A DNA stretch of 7,116 bases, taken from positions 1-7,116 of the forward strand of contig CAYPHY010000080.1 in the NCBI GenBank assembly GCA_964410625.1, given 5' to 3'. The notes under the pieces were generated by a model. That model ran no database searches. It was given only the letters and a program-made list of their open reading frames with translations, and was not told where the DNA came from. Origin of the DNA: CAYPHY01 sp964410625 (GTDB taxonomy: Bacteria; Chloroflexota; Anaerolineae; Promineifilales; Promineifilaceae). Positions 1 through 5,960 of this stretch are shown here, piece after piece (the first letter of the stretch is position 1; the number at the start of each line of letters is the position of its first letter). The translations under genes were made by a program, and so were the position numbers.

Positions 1-84
1 AGAAAATGCTAAACTCGCGTTCATTTGCCTAAATTCGATGCAATTACGTAAGCCTTAATACAGTGTTTCAATAGTGATCGCAAC
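1..84. other. Left edge, no supported gene
   Basis: These AT-rich bases hold no reading frame, RNA gene or promoter that I can defend. Together with 177-233 they flank the inverted repeat. The leader immediately before 234 contributes only the AGGA ribosome site of the glycosyltransferase. Confidence 0.5.
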
Positions 85-176
85 GTCATTCCGAGCGGAG
101 CGAGGAATCCCTTGCGATTCCGTTGACCAGCGAATTGACAGGGATTCCTCGCTCCGAGGACTCCGCTCGGAATGAC
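85..176. repeat. Long inverted repeat, MITE/REP-like intergenic element
   Basis: The left arm, 85-111, begins GTCATTCCGAGCGGAG and continues CGAGGAATCCC. The right arm is its exact reverse complement split in two, 141-151 and 161-176, so the dyad is 27 bp long and interrupted only by a 9-nt insert at 152-160. The insert creates its own small hairpin inside the right arm (TCCTCG at 146-151 with CGAGGA at 155-160). Further out, TGTTTCAA (64-71) faces TTGAAACA (191-198), so the paired structure may reach about 61-198. ACAGTGT also occurs as a direct repeat at 60-66 and 196-202 and could be a target duplication. From memory, CATTCCGAGCG-type arms recur as dispersed intergenic palindromes in many bacterial genomes. 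No transposase is present, so it would be non-autonomous. The dyad is certain; the class is inferred. Confidence 0.8.
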
Positions 177-233
177 AGTTGTTCGAACTTTTGAAACAGT
201 GTACTTAATCTCCTGTAACTCAGGACCGAAACC

Positions 234-1208
234 ATGAATGTATCCTTAATTGCTACGATTAAAAACGAAGGGGCAGCGCTCATAACGCTGCTCGATTCAG
301 TACTAAACCAGACACGGCCGCCCGATGAAGTGATCATCTGTGATGGCGGTTCCAGCGACGATACGCTGCAAATTCTGGAACAGTACCAGCAATGGTTGCC
401 GCTAACCGTGATCCACGCCCCTGGCAGCAATATCAGCCAGGGTCGGAATCGCGCCATTGCCGTCGCCGCCGGTCCGCTGATCGCCGTCACCGATGCAGGG
501 GTTGTCCTCTCCCCACGCTGGCTAGAGTCGTTGGTGGCACAAATGTCGGCCGAAAACGCGCCCGTGGTCAGCGGTTGGTTTGAACCCGACCCCTATACCG
601 ACTTTGAGGTCGTCATGGGCGCGACCGTTCTGCCCGCAATCAACGACGTAAACCCACAGAAATTCTTACCCTCCAGCCGCTCCGTCGCCTTCCAAAAAAG
701 TGCCTGGGAAGCGGTTGGCGGCTATCCGGAATGGCTCGATTACGGCGAGGACCTCGTCTTTGACCTGGCACTGCGCGAACGGTATGGCCCATTTCCTTTC
801 GCCCCCCGCGCTGTCGCCTACTTTCGGCCGCGCAGCAACCTCCGTTCTTTCTTTCGCCAATACTTCTACTACGCTCGCGGGGATGGCAAAGCCAACCTGT
901 GGCCCAAACGCCACGCCGTTCGCTATCTGACCTACCTGGTCGGCCTACCCTTCATCCTGCGCCTGCTCTGGCGCGAGCGCTGGCCGGGATGGGTGCTGCT
1001 ACTGCTCGGCACGGGAGTCTATACCAAACGCCCCGCCCAACGCCTTTGGGAAAATACCTGGGGCTGGCGCTTCCCCGCCCGCCTATGGGCACTCTCCCTC
1101 ATCCCCATCATCCGTTTTATGGGCGACCTGGCTAAGATGATCGGCTATCCCATTGGACTGTGGTGGCGCTGGCAAAATCGCGGCCGTATTTTGGAATCGC
1201 AGAGTTAG
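234..1208 (+). CDS. Family 2 (GT-A) glycosyltransferase with membrane-associated C-terminus
   Basis: This 324-aa protein probably transfers a sugar from a nucleotide-sugar donor to a glycan or lipid acceptor at the inner face of the membrane. The N-terminus is classic GT2: a beta-strand with IATIKNEG (6-13), then VIICDGGSSDDT (33-44) holding the nucleotide-binding Asp residues. The metal-site DXD position reads TDAG (86-89), a common variant in this family. GGYPEWLDYGEDL (161-173) supplies the usual GGY and the ED acceptor/base motif. A basic segment rich in R, F and Y (about 196-224) leads into hydrophobic stretches near 229-261 and 282-309, which suggest one or two membrane helices or a membrane-lying tail. 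Start choice: ATG at 234 has AGGA at 222-225, 8 nt upstream. It stands alone between an intergenic repeat and a terminator-like dyad, so the substrate cannot be read from context. The family call is firm; the acceptor is unknown. Confidence 0.9.
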   Translation: MNVSLIATIKNEGAALITLLDSVLNQTRPPDEVIICDGGSSDDTLQILEQYQQWLPLTVIHAPGSNISQGRNRAIAVAAGPLIAVTDAGVVLSPRWLESLVAQMSAENAPVVSGWFEPDPYTDFEVVMGATVLPAINDVNPQKFLPSSRSVAFQKSAWEAVGGYPEWLDYGEDLVFDLALRERYGPFPFAPRAVAYFRPRSNLRSFFRQYFYYARGDGKANLWPKRHAVRYLTYLVGLPFILRLLWRERWPGWVLLLLGTGVYTKRPAQRLWENTWGWRFPARLWALSLIPIIRFMGDLAKMIGYPIGLWWRWQNRGRILESQS

Positions 1209-1223
1209 CTGGCGTTAACTATT

Positions 1224-1256
1224 AGAAACGGGGGTTCTGTCAGAACCCCCGTTTCT
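1224..1256. terminator. Perfect 16-bp dyad after the glycosyltransferase gene, probable terminator
   Basis: AGAAACGGGGGTTCTG (1224-1239) is followed by one T and then its exact reverse complement (1241-1256). In RNA the central CTG/CAG would open to form the loop, leaving a GC-rich stem of about 13-14 bp. It starts 15 nt after the stop codon at 1208. The U-run is weak (TTTCTATAT) on the plus strand, so intrinsic termination may be incomplete. The symmetric arms would let it act in either direction. Confidence 0.7.
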
Positions 1257-1301
1257 ATATGGATGTCATGTTCTTCATGGTTTAACTCAAAATGAGCATC
1301 A

Positions 1302-1330
1302 TTGTCTTTACCATCAGCCAATGATAGTAT
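1302..1330 (+). promoter_or_regulatory. Candidate sigma70-like promoter for the TPR gene
   Basis: TTGTCT (1302-1307) and TAGTAT (1325-1330) are separated by 17 bp, each matching the consensus at 4 of 6 positions. A transcript starting near 1337 would give a leader of about 50 nt before the ATG at 1387. It is the best pairing I found in the 130-bp gap after the upstream terminator. A GGAGG at 1331-1335 lies just beyond the -10 box and is too far from 1387 to serve as its ribosome site. This is prediction only. Confidence 0.35.
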
Positions 1331-1386
1331 GGAGGATTAGATAGGTTTGTACACAGCTTCGCAGAAGAAGCGGTGTTCTCGTCATT

Positions 1387-2772
1387 ATGGTAATTAATCG
1401 TCGGCCGCCCCGCTACCCACGCCGTGGCCCTTCCTGCTTATTAGTCCTGTTTGTCATCTTTGGCATTGCCGTCAGCCTCTATGTCATCCAGAACGCCGAG
1501 GAAGTGCGCAGCGCGATCATCCCTACCGCCACGCCGGAACCCACTCGTTCGGCCACTGAACTGGCGGTGCTGGCGGAGTTGAGCAGCGGCGACGGCGAAA
1601 TTGAAGAAGCGATTGGCTATTACGAACAGGCGATTCTACTCGATGGAACCAACCCCGAGGTCTACATCCGTCTGATCAACCTCCTGGTTCAAGAAGGGTA
1701 TGCTGAGCGTGCGGTAGAGAAGGCGGAGTTAGCCACTGTCTTGGCCCCAGAGAATGATGCGGTGTGGACGGCCGCAGCGGCCGCCTATATCGCCGAAGGC
1801 GACCGCCTCGGTGACATGGGTGACATTAACGATTCCAATCTGGCGTATGCCAGCGCCGCCCAGGCCGCCCGGCGAGCGATCTCCCTCAACCCGGAAAACG
1901 CCACGGCTTATGCTTACGCTGCCGGAGGAACGGTACTCCAGGAAGACCCCGAACAGTATGAGCAAGCCGAAATCTTTGCCGATGATGCCATCGTCATTGA
2001 TCCCAATAACGCCATCGCCCGCTACTATATGGCAACTGTGTTTACCTATCAGGGGCGTTATCCCCAGGCGTTGGAACAGTACCAACTCGGTGTAGAAATC
2101 GATCCTTCCAATCCTGCTCTACACATTGGCCTGGCCTACAACTACTTTGGAACAGGCAGTATCCCCGAAGCCTTGCTCTCTTTTGATGATGCGATCAACG
2201 TTGATCCCGACAACGCCATTGCCTACGACGGCCGTGCCTATATGTATCTCCAACTGGGCGACGCCCCGCTGGCCCAGGAAAACGCCCTGGAAGCGGTGCG
2301 CCTCAACCCCAACATGGCCCGCGCCCAGGGGCGGCTCGGCGAAGCCTATTTCCGGCAAAACAACTACCAGGAAGCAATCGGCGCCTTAGAAAAAGCGGTT
2401 GCCCTCTATGAAACACCAACTGATCTGAACGCTCGCTTCTTTGAAATGTTAGCCACCGCCTATGTGCGCCGCGACCTCAACGATTGCCCGCTTGCTGTAC
2501 CGCTTTTTGAGCAGGTCCTGGACGTAACTTTTAACGAACTGCTCATCGCCAGCGCACAGGAAGGGCTGCTCGAATGTCGTCGCGCTACGCTCGGAACCGT
2601 ACCTGAGATCGCGCCCGATCCAAACAGTGATAATGACGTTGACACTAATAGTGTGGACACAAATAGCGGGGACACACTACCCCTGGAGCCAACCAACGAA
2701 GGGGAACTGCCAGCCACCCCAACAACGCCCGCTATCCCTGAAGTTCCCCAAGATGGCGAAACCTATCCCTGA
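1387..2772 (+). CDS. Membrane-anchored TPR-repeat protein with acidic Pro/Thr-rich tail
   Basis: This 461-aa protein is probably an extracytoplasmic scaffold or assembly factor; no enzymatic motif is visible. A short Arg/Pro-rich N-terminus (residues 1-15) precedes a single hydrophobic helix (about 17-35), which predicts an uncleaved anchor with the rest outside. A linker with PTATPEPT (46-53) leads into tandem tetratricopeptide repeats from about 55 to 395. They are recognised by recurring LAxxY, A-hx-Y-A-hxLxP and DPxNAxA signatures, for example AIVIDPNNAIA, AINVDPDNAIA and AVRLNPNMARA. From about 400 the chain becomes low-complexity: an Asp/Asn run (411-429) and then a Pro/Thr/Glu tail. 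Alternative starts are weak; ATG at 1387 has only a purine-rich stretch near 1363-1370, with no clear Shine-Dalgarno. The gene has its own candidate promoter and no obvious terminator before the chaperonin promoters, so read-through is possible. The TPR call is strong; the partner is unknown. Confidence 0.88.
   Translation: MVINRRPPRYPRRGPSCLLVLFVIFGIAVSLYVIQNAEEVRSAIIPTATPEPTRSATELAVLAELSSGDGEIEEAIGYYEQAILLDGTNPEVYIRLINLLVQEGYAERAVEKAELATVLAPENDAVWTAAAAAYIAEGDRLGDMGDINDSNLAYASAAQAARRAISLNPENATAYAYAAGGTVLQEDPEQYEQAEIFADDAIVIDPNNAIARYYMATVFTYQGRYPQALEQYQLGVEIDPSNPALHIGLAYNYFGTGSIPEALLSFDDAINVDPDNAIAYDGRAYMYLQLGDAPLAQENALEAVRLNPNMARAQGRLGEAYFRQNNYQEAIGALEKAVALYETPTDLNARFFEMLATAYVRRDLNDCPLAVPLFEQVLDVTFNELLIASAQEGLLECRRATLGTVPEIAPDPNSDNDVDTNSVDTNSGDTLPLEPTNEGELPATPTTPAIPEVPQDGETYP
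2638..2667 (+). repeat. 15-bp tandem repeat encoding VDTNS units in the TPR protein tail
   Basis: GTTGACACTAATAGT (2638-2652) and GTGGACACAAATAGC (2653-2667) are adjacent imperfect copies, 12 of 15 bases identical. They encode VDTNS twice, and a partial third unit (GGGGACACA) gives GDT. The repeat stays in frame and could expand or contract by whole five-residue units. It lies within the Asp/Asn-rich segment, residues 411-429. Confidence 0.7.
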
Positions 2773-2804
2773 GCGGCCGCCTCTCACACAGGCTGAAAAT
2801 CAAT

Positions 2805-2834
2805 TTGGCACTCGCCTCCCTCGATTGCTAAAAT
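2805..2834 (+). promoter_or_regulatory. Candidate upstream promoter (P1) of the groES-groEL operon
   Basis: TTGGCA (2805-2810) matches TTGACA at 5 of 6 positions and lies 18 bp upstream of TAAAAT (2829-2834). Its -10 sits in a 9-bp direct repeat (TGCTAAAAT at 2826-2834 and 2858-2866) shared with the downstream promoter, exactly 32 bp apart. A transcript from P1 would start near 2841 and still pass through the CIRCE dyad. Confidence 0.4.
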
Positions 2835-2838
2835 ACTC

Positions 2839-2866
2839 TTGACAGCGACGTAAACTATGCTAAAAT
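2839..2866 (+). promoter_or_regulatory. Probable main promoter (P2) of the groES-groEL operon
   Basis: A perfect -35 TTGACA (2839-2844) is followed after 16 bp by TAAAAT (2861-2866), one mismatch from the consensus -10. The predicted start is near 2873, which puts the CIRCE operator about 8 nt inside the transcript, the usual position for HrcA repression. This is a vegetative-type promoter, so heat induction would come from derepression and not from an alternative sigma factor. Confidence 0.75.
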
Positions 2867-2880
2867 GCAGCTAGTTTAGG

Positions 2881-2907
2881 TTAGCACTCTCAACATGAGA
2901 GTGCTAA
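2881..2907. promoter_or_regulatory. CIRCE operator (HrcA binding site)
   Basis: TTAGCACTC (2881-2889), a 9-nt spacer and GAGTGCTAA (2899-2907) form the canonical CIRCE inverted repeat with both half-sites perfect. CIRCE is the operator for the HrcA repressor, whose activity depends on GroEL, so the operon feeds back on itself. It lies in the leader, 71 nt before the groES start, where it can also form a stem at the 5' end of the mRNA. No hrcA gene is in this window. Confidence 0.97.
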
Positions 2908-2978
2908 ACACCCCAAACCTAACTTACCAATCGCACCTGATCAAACAAAATAGTGTGACTGAAAAGGAGATAGTGGTT

Positions 2979-3275
2979 ATGTCGATAAACTTACGGCCGC
3001 TTGGTGATCGTTTGGTTGTTGAACCAAAAGAACAAGAGCAAACAACGGCCTCCGGCCTCGTTCTGCCGGAAACCGCCAAGGAAAAGCCCCAAGAAGGGGA
3101 AGTCCTCGCCGTCGGTCCTGGCCGCCGCGATGACGATGGCAAGCGTATTGCTATGGATGTGTCCGTTGGCGATCTTGTCCTCTATGCCAAGTATGGTGGC
3201 ACAGAAGTAAAAATTGATGGCAAAAAGCTGTTGATCCTCAAAGAAACTGACGTTTTGGCGATTGTCGAAAAATAG
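2979..3275 (+). CDS. groES: Co-chaperonin GroES (Hsp10)
   Basis: GroES is the heptameric lid that caps the GroEL ring and encloses unfolded protein in the ATP-driven folding chamber of the cytoplasm. The 98-aa product has the family's usual length and order: LRPLGDRLVV (5-14), a mobile loop around residues 17-34 with the LVL hydrophobic tripeptide that docks on the GroEL apical domain, GEVLAVGPG in the core, VGDLVLYAKYGGTEV, and the C-terminal ILKETDVLAIVEK. Start choice: ATG at 2979 has AGGAG at 2965-2969, 9 nt away, and matches GroES N-termini. An in-frame ATG at 2895 lies inside the CIRCE spacer and would add 28 unrelated residues, so I reject it. The gene is the first of a bicistronic operon under CIRCE, 100 nt ahead of groEL. 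Confidence 0.97.
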   Translation: MSINLRPLGDRLVVEPKEQEQTTASGLVLPETAKEKPQEGEVLAVGPGRRDDDGKRIAMDVSVGDLVLYAKYGGTEVKIDGKKLLILKETDVLAIVEK

Positions 3276-3292
3276 TAGCTGCAACCAATAAA

Positions 3293-3333
3293 CGCGAATC
3301 AGCACAAGCGTAGCTGCTTGATGAAAATTCGCG
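3293..3333 (+). other. Nested stem-loop between groES and groEL
   Basis: CGCGAAT (3293-3299) pairs with ATTCGCG (3327-3333), and inside it CAAGC (3305-3309) pairs with GCTTG (3316-3320) around a 6-nt loop. It starts 17 nt after the groES stop and ends 30 nt before the groEL ribosome site (GGAG, 3363-3366). It has no U-run, so it is not a standard intrinsic terminator. It could be an RNA-processing or stability element. The pairing is visible; the role is a guess. Confidence 0.45.
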
Positions 3334-3375
3334 CAATTCGTTGCTGAGAAATTATCACTGCTGGAGAATTAAAGC

Positions 3376-5022
3376 ATGGCAAAGCAACTCATTTTTTCCG
3401 AAGATGCACGACGCAAATTAAAGCGTGGTATTGATACCGTCGCTACCGCTGTGGCGACCACCCTGGGGCCAAAAGGTCGCAACGTGGCCCTGGACAAGAA
3501 GTTTGGTGCGCCCACCGTCACCCATGACGGCGTAACCGTTGCCAAAGAAATTGAACTCGAAGATCCCTATGAGAACATGGGCGCCCAGCTCTTCAAAGAA
3601 GCGGCCGTCAAGACCAATGAAATCGCTGGTGACGGCACGACCACAGCCACCGTTCTGGCACAAATGATGGTCCACGAAGGCTTAAAGAACGTCGCCGCTG
3701 GCGCAAACCCGATGCTGCTCAAGCAAGGCATCGAAGCCGGCACGGCCGCCCTGGCACAGCGCATCCGCGAGATGGCTATCCCCATTGATAGCTTCGATGA
3801 AATCGCTCAGGTTGCCTCCATTTCCGCCCAAGATGAAGAAATCGGTCAGCTCATTGCCACCGTCATGGACAAGGTTGGTAAGGACGGCGTGATCACCGTT
3901 GAAGAGTCCAAGGGTCTGCAATTCGAGACCGAGTACGTCGAGGGTATGCAATTTGATCGCGGCTACATCAGCGCCTATTTCGTCACCGACACTGAGAATA
4001 TGGAAGCGGTGATCGAAGACGCCTACATCCTGATTCACGACAAGAAGATCAGCTCCGCCCAGGACATCGTTCCCATCCTGGAGAAGCTGGTGCAGATCGG
4101 CCGCAAGAACCTGGTCATCATCGCCGAAGACGTAGACGGTGAAGCGTTAGCCACCCTGGTGTTGAACAAGTTGCGCGGCATGATCAATGCGTTGGCCGTC
4201 AAAGCCCCCGGCTTCGGCGACCGCCGTAAGGCGATGCTCCAAGACCTTGCCGTTCTAACCGGCGGCCAGGTCATCACCGAGGAGATGGGCCGCAAGCTAG
4301 AAAGCACCCAGATCAGCGACCTCGGCCGCGCCAAGAAAGTTGTCTCCACCAAGGACGACACCACGATTGTGGACGGCCAGGGTGATGAAAGCGCGATCAA
4401 AGGTCGCGTCGAGCAGATCAAGGTCGAAATCGAGCGCAGCACCTCCGACTATGATCGCGAAAAGCTGCAAGAGCGTCTGGCGAAGTTGGCAGGTGGTGTG
4501 GCCGTCATTCGCGTTGGCGCGGCAACGGAAGTGGAATTGAAGGAAAAGAAGCACCGTGTTGAGGACGCACTGAGCGCGACCCGCGCGGCCGTCGAAGAAG
4601 GCATTGTCCCCGGTGGCGGCGTGGCCTTGCTCAATGCCCTCCCCGCTCTCGACGAAGTAAAGGTTGGCGATGGCGATCCAACGACTGGTCTGCACATTCT
4701 GCGTCTGGCCCTCGAAGGCCCCATGCGCAAGATCGCCGAGAACGCCGGTATGAATGGTGATGTCATCATTCAAAACGTACGTCGCCTGCAAGAAGAAAAG
4801 GGCGATCCGAAGATGGGCTTCAATGTGATGACCGGCGAATATTTGAACATGGTCAAGGCCGGTATCATTGACCCGGCGAAGGTAACACGTGGTGCGTTGG
4901 AGAACGCGGCCAGCATCGCCGCGATGGTGCTGACCACCGACGCGCTGATCACCGATCTCCCCGAACCCGACAAAGCCCCGATGGGTCCTCCCGGAGGCGG
5001 CATGGGCGGGATGGACTTCTAA
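3376..5022 (+). CDS. groEL: Chaperonin GroEL (Hsp60)
   Basis: GroEL is the ATP-dependent chaperonin that assembles as two stacked heptameric rings and folds cytoplasmic proteins together with GroES. At 548 aa it is full length. Visible landmarks are TLGPKGRNV (29-37) in the ATP site, THDG (49-52) with the catalytic Asp at 51, AGDGTTTATV (84-93) binding phosphate and metal, and ALSATRAAVEEGIVPGGG, which carries the intermediate-domain Asp/Glu region and the GGG nucleotide loop. The C-terminus is the typical flexible Gly/Met tail, GGGMGGMDF. Lys is replaced by His in the THDG loop relative to the E. coli sequence, a modest variation. Start: ATG at 3376 with GGAG at 3363-3366, 9 nt upstream. The gene is the distal member of the CIRCE-controlled operon and is followed by two hairpins. 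Confidence 0.99.
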   Translation: MAKQLIFSEDARRKLKRGIDTVATAVATTLGPKGRNVALDKKFGAPTVTHDGVTVAKEIELEDPYENMGAQLFKEAAVKTNEIAGDGTTTATVLAQMMVHEGLKNVAAGANPMLLKQGIEAGTAALAQRIREMAIPIDSFDEIAQVASISAQDEEIGQLIATVMDKVGKDGVITVEESKGLQFETEYVEGMQFDRGYISAYFVTDTENMEAVIEDAYILIHDKKISSAQDIVPILEKLVQIGRKNLVIIAEDVDGEALATLVLNKLRGMINALAVKAPGFGDRRKAMLQDLAVLTGGQVITEEMGRKLESTQISDLGRAKKVVSTKDDTTIVDGQGDESAIKGRVEQIKVEIERSTSDYDREKLQERLAKLAGGVAVIRVGAATEVELKEKKHRVEDALSATRAAVEEGIVPGGGVALLNALPALDEVKVGDGDPTTGLHILRLALEGPMRKIAENAGMNGDVIIQNVRRLQEEKGDPKMGFNVMTGEYLNMVKAGIIDPAKVTRGALENAASIAAMVLTTDALITDLPEPDKAPMGPPGGGMGGMDF

Positions 5023-5042
5023 GAGCATCCTAGCGAGTCGCT

Positions 5043-5076
5043 AGAAACCGCGTTTCTCCAAAGAAACCCGGTTTCT
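5043..5076 (+). terminator. First hairpin downstream of groEL
   Basis: AGAAACCG (5043-5050) pairs with CGGTTTCT (5069-5076), and inside it GTTTCT (5052-5057) pairs with AGAAAC (5062-5067), leaving a CCAA loop and one C/C mismatch. It begins 20 nt after the groEL stop. It has no T-run, so it may stabilise the 3' end or pause polymerase before the stronger terminator. Its AGAAAC/GTTTCT arms resemble those of the dyad at 1224-1256. Confidence 0.6.
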
Positions 5077-5087
5077 GTGTACCATAC

Positions 5088-5118
5088 AAAAAGACCTCTC
5101 GTTCTGAGAGGTCTTTTT
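5088..5118 (+). terminator. Rho-independent terminator of the groES-groEL operon
   Basis: AAAAAGACCTCTC (5088-5100), a 5-nt loop (GTTCT) and GAGAGGTCTTTTT (5106-5118) form a perfect 13-bp stem ending in five T residues, the textbook intrinsic terminator. The A-run on the other side would also allow termination of minus-strand transcripts. It isolates the chaperonin operon from the module that starts at 5185. Confidence 0.92.
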
Positions 5119-5144
5119 GATCTCTCGGCCAAACAACTTACATC

Positions 5145-5174
5145 TACACAAAGCCCATGCTTTTCTAGTATAAT
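5145..5174 (+). promoter_or_regulatory. Promoter of the DUF433/DUF5615 module with almost no leader
   Basis: A perfect TATAAT (5169-5174) ends only 10 nt before the ATG at 5185. TACACA (5145-5150), 18 bp upstream, is a 4-of-6 match to the -35 box. Transcription would begin near 5180-5182, giving a leader of about 3-5 nt. No Shine-Dalgarno sequence is present before the ATG, which fits leaderless or near-leaderless translation. Confidence 0.55.
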
Positions 5175-5184
5175 TAGCAACATT

Positions 5185-5607
5185 ATGAGCGTCACCATTC
5201 AAATTTCGCCGGAGACATATCAACTGCTACAACGCTGGGCCAAAGACGCAAATTCATCTCCAGATGAAGTTGCGGAAGCCGCGATTCATGGACGGTTAGA
5301 TTATGGAACCCACCTTGAGCAGCGGCCGACCCGCTTCGGCCTCCAAACCTACATCCGCAACACACGGGTAGCCGTGCGGCACATTGCAGCCTTCTTACAG
5401 GCCGGGCATACGGTGGAAGAAATTATTGATGAAGGCTTACCACACTTACCTCCGGCCGCGATCCATGAAGCCATTGCCTACTACTACGACCATAAGGCAG
5501 AAATTGAAGCCGAACTGTCTGCAAATCAACCCGAAGCTATCCAGGCAGAGCTTCGACGACGATTGTCACCTGACCAATACGCCCAATTAACTGGACAACA
5601 AGTGTGA
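5185..5607 (+). CDS. DUF433 family antitoxin-like protein
   Basis: This 140-aa protein is the likely antitoxin and DNA-binding partner of the next gene. The N-terminus, MSVTIQISPETYQLLQRWAK (1-20) followed by SSPDEVAEAAI, looks like a short beta-strand plus two helices of ribbon-helix-helix type. A DUF433 domain occupies roughly residues 45-115: YIRNTRVAVRHIAAFLQAG corresponds to the family's IRGTRI-V--I---L--G signature, followed by TVEEIIDEGLPHLPPAAIHEAIAYYYDH, the helix-turn-helix-like part. A charged C-terminal helix probably wraps the toxin. Start choice: ATG at 5185 matches the domain boundary and sits just after the promoter; an in-frame ATG at 5077 would run through the groEL terminator and is rejected. 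The gene overlaps the next by 4 nt (GTGA), implying translational coupling. DUF433 with DUF5615 is a recognised VapBC-like pairing; neutralisation here is inferred. Confidence 0.82.
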   Translation: MSVTIQISPETYQLLQRWAKDANSSPDEVAEAAIHGRLDYGTHLEQRPTRFGLQTYIRNTRVAVRHIAAFLQAGHTVEEIIDEGLPHLPPAAIHEAIAYYYDHKAEIEAELSANQPEAIQAELRRRLSPDQYAQLTGQQV

Positions 5608-5960
5608 CTTCACCCCGGTTTCTGCTCGACGAGCACGTTTGGCATGGCTTAGTGCGAATCGCTTTGGAAGCAGGCACAGACGCACTTCCTGTGCAGTCTG
5701 TTCTCCCTGAGGGAACAGGAGATGAAGAGGTTTTAGCATTCGCTGCAAGTCAAGCGCGAATATTACTCACCAGTAACGCTGAAGATTTTGGACCATTAGC
5801 GGAAAAGTGGTTCTTTGACGGTCTTGAACATTGGGGGATTGTGATCCTACCAGGGCAAACTAACAAGTCATTGTTTGCCCGCGCTCTAAGAAACATCGTT
5901 CAACATCACTCTGCTGAATCATTCAAGAACACCTATCGCTTTATCCAAGCGTTCGGATAA
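5604..5960 (+). CDS. DUF5615 PIN-like protein, probable toxin
   Basis: This 118-aa protein belongs to the small PIN-like (Mut7-C-type) group, predicted metal-dependent RNases. FLLDEHV (6-12) holds the first acidic pair (D9, E10). GTGDEEVLAFAASQARILLTS (37-57) gives the conserved DEE and the strand before the active site, and AEDFG (59-63) contains the last conserved DF. The position preceding it reads SNAEDF where many relatives have an Asp, so one metal ligand may differ. GIVILPGQ and a C-terminal helical segment complete the fold. The start is GTG at 5604, overlapping the stop of the antitoxin-like gene in GTGA. The gene and its surroundings are AT-richer than groEL and contain none of the CGGCCG palindromes frequent elsewhere, which hints at transfer. 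Its 3' end overlaps the convergent P-loop gene by 20 nt. Confidence 0.8.
   Translation: MTSPRFLLDEHVWHGLVRIALEAGTDALPVQSVLPEGTGDEEVLAFAASQARILLTSNAEDFGPLAEKWFFDGLEHWGIVILPGQTNKSLFARALRNIVQHHSAESFKNTYRFIQAFG

Noticed and set aside
86..490. Minus-strand 134-codon frame across the repeat and glycosyltransferase start
   Set aside because: It is composed of the inverted repeat and the antisense of a clear GT2 gene, with no domain or start signal.
1754..2095. Plus-strand frame inside the TPR gene
   Set aside because: It is an out-of-frame shadow of the TPR repeats, rich in Pro/Arg/Ser with no domain content.
2895..2978. N-terminal extension of GroES from ATG 2895
   Set aside because: The ATG lies in the CIRCE spacer, has no ribosome site, and the 28 added residues match nothing in GroES. 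ATG 2979 has a good AGGAG.
4297..5028. 243-codon open frame antisense to the 3' part of groEL
   Set aside because: Long antisense frames are common opposite chaperonin genes because of codon bias. The translation has no recognisable domain, and it starts inside the groEL downstream region without a promoter.
5077..5184. N-terminal extension of the DUF433 protein from ATG 5077
   Set aside because: It would be translated through the groEL terminator and lies upstream of the TATAAT at 5169. The domain starts naturally at 5185.
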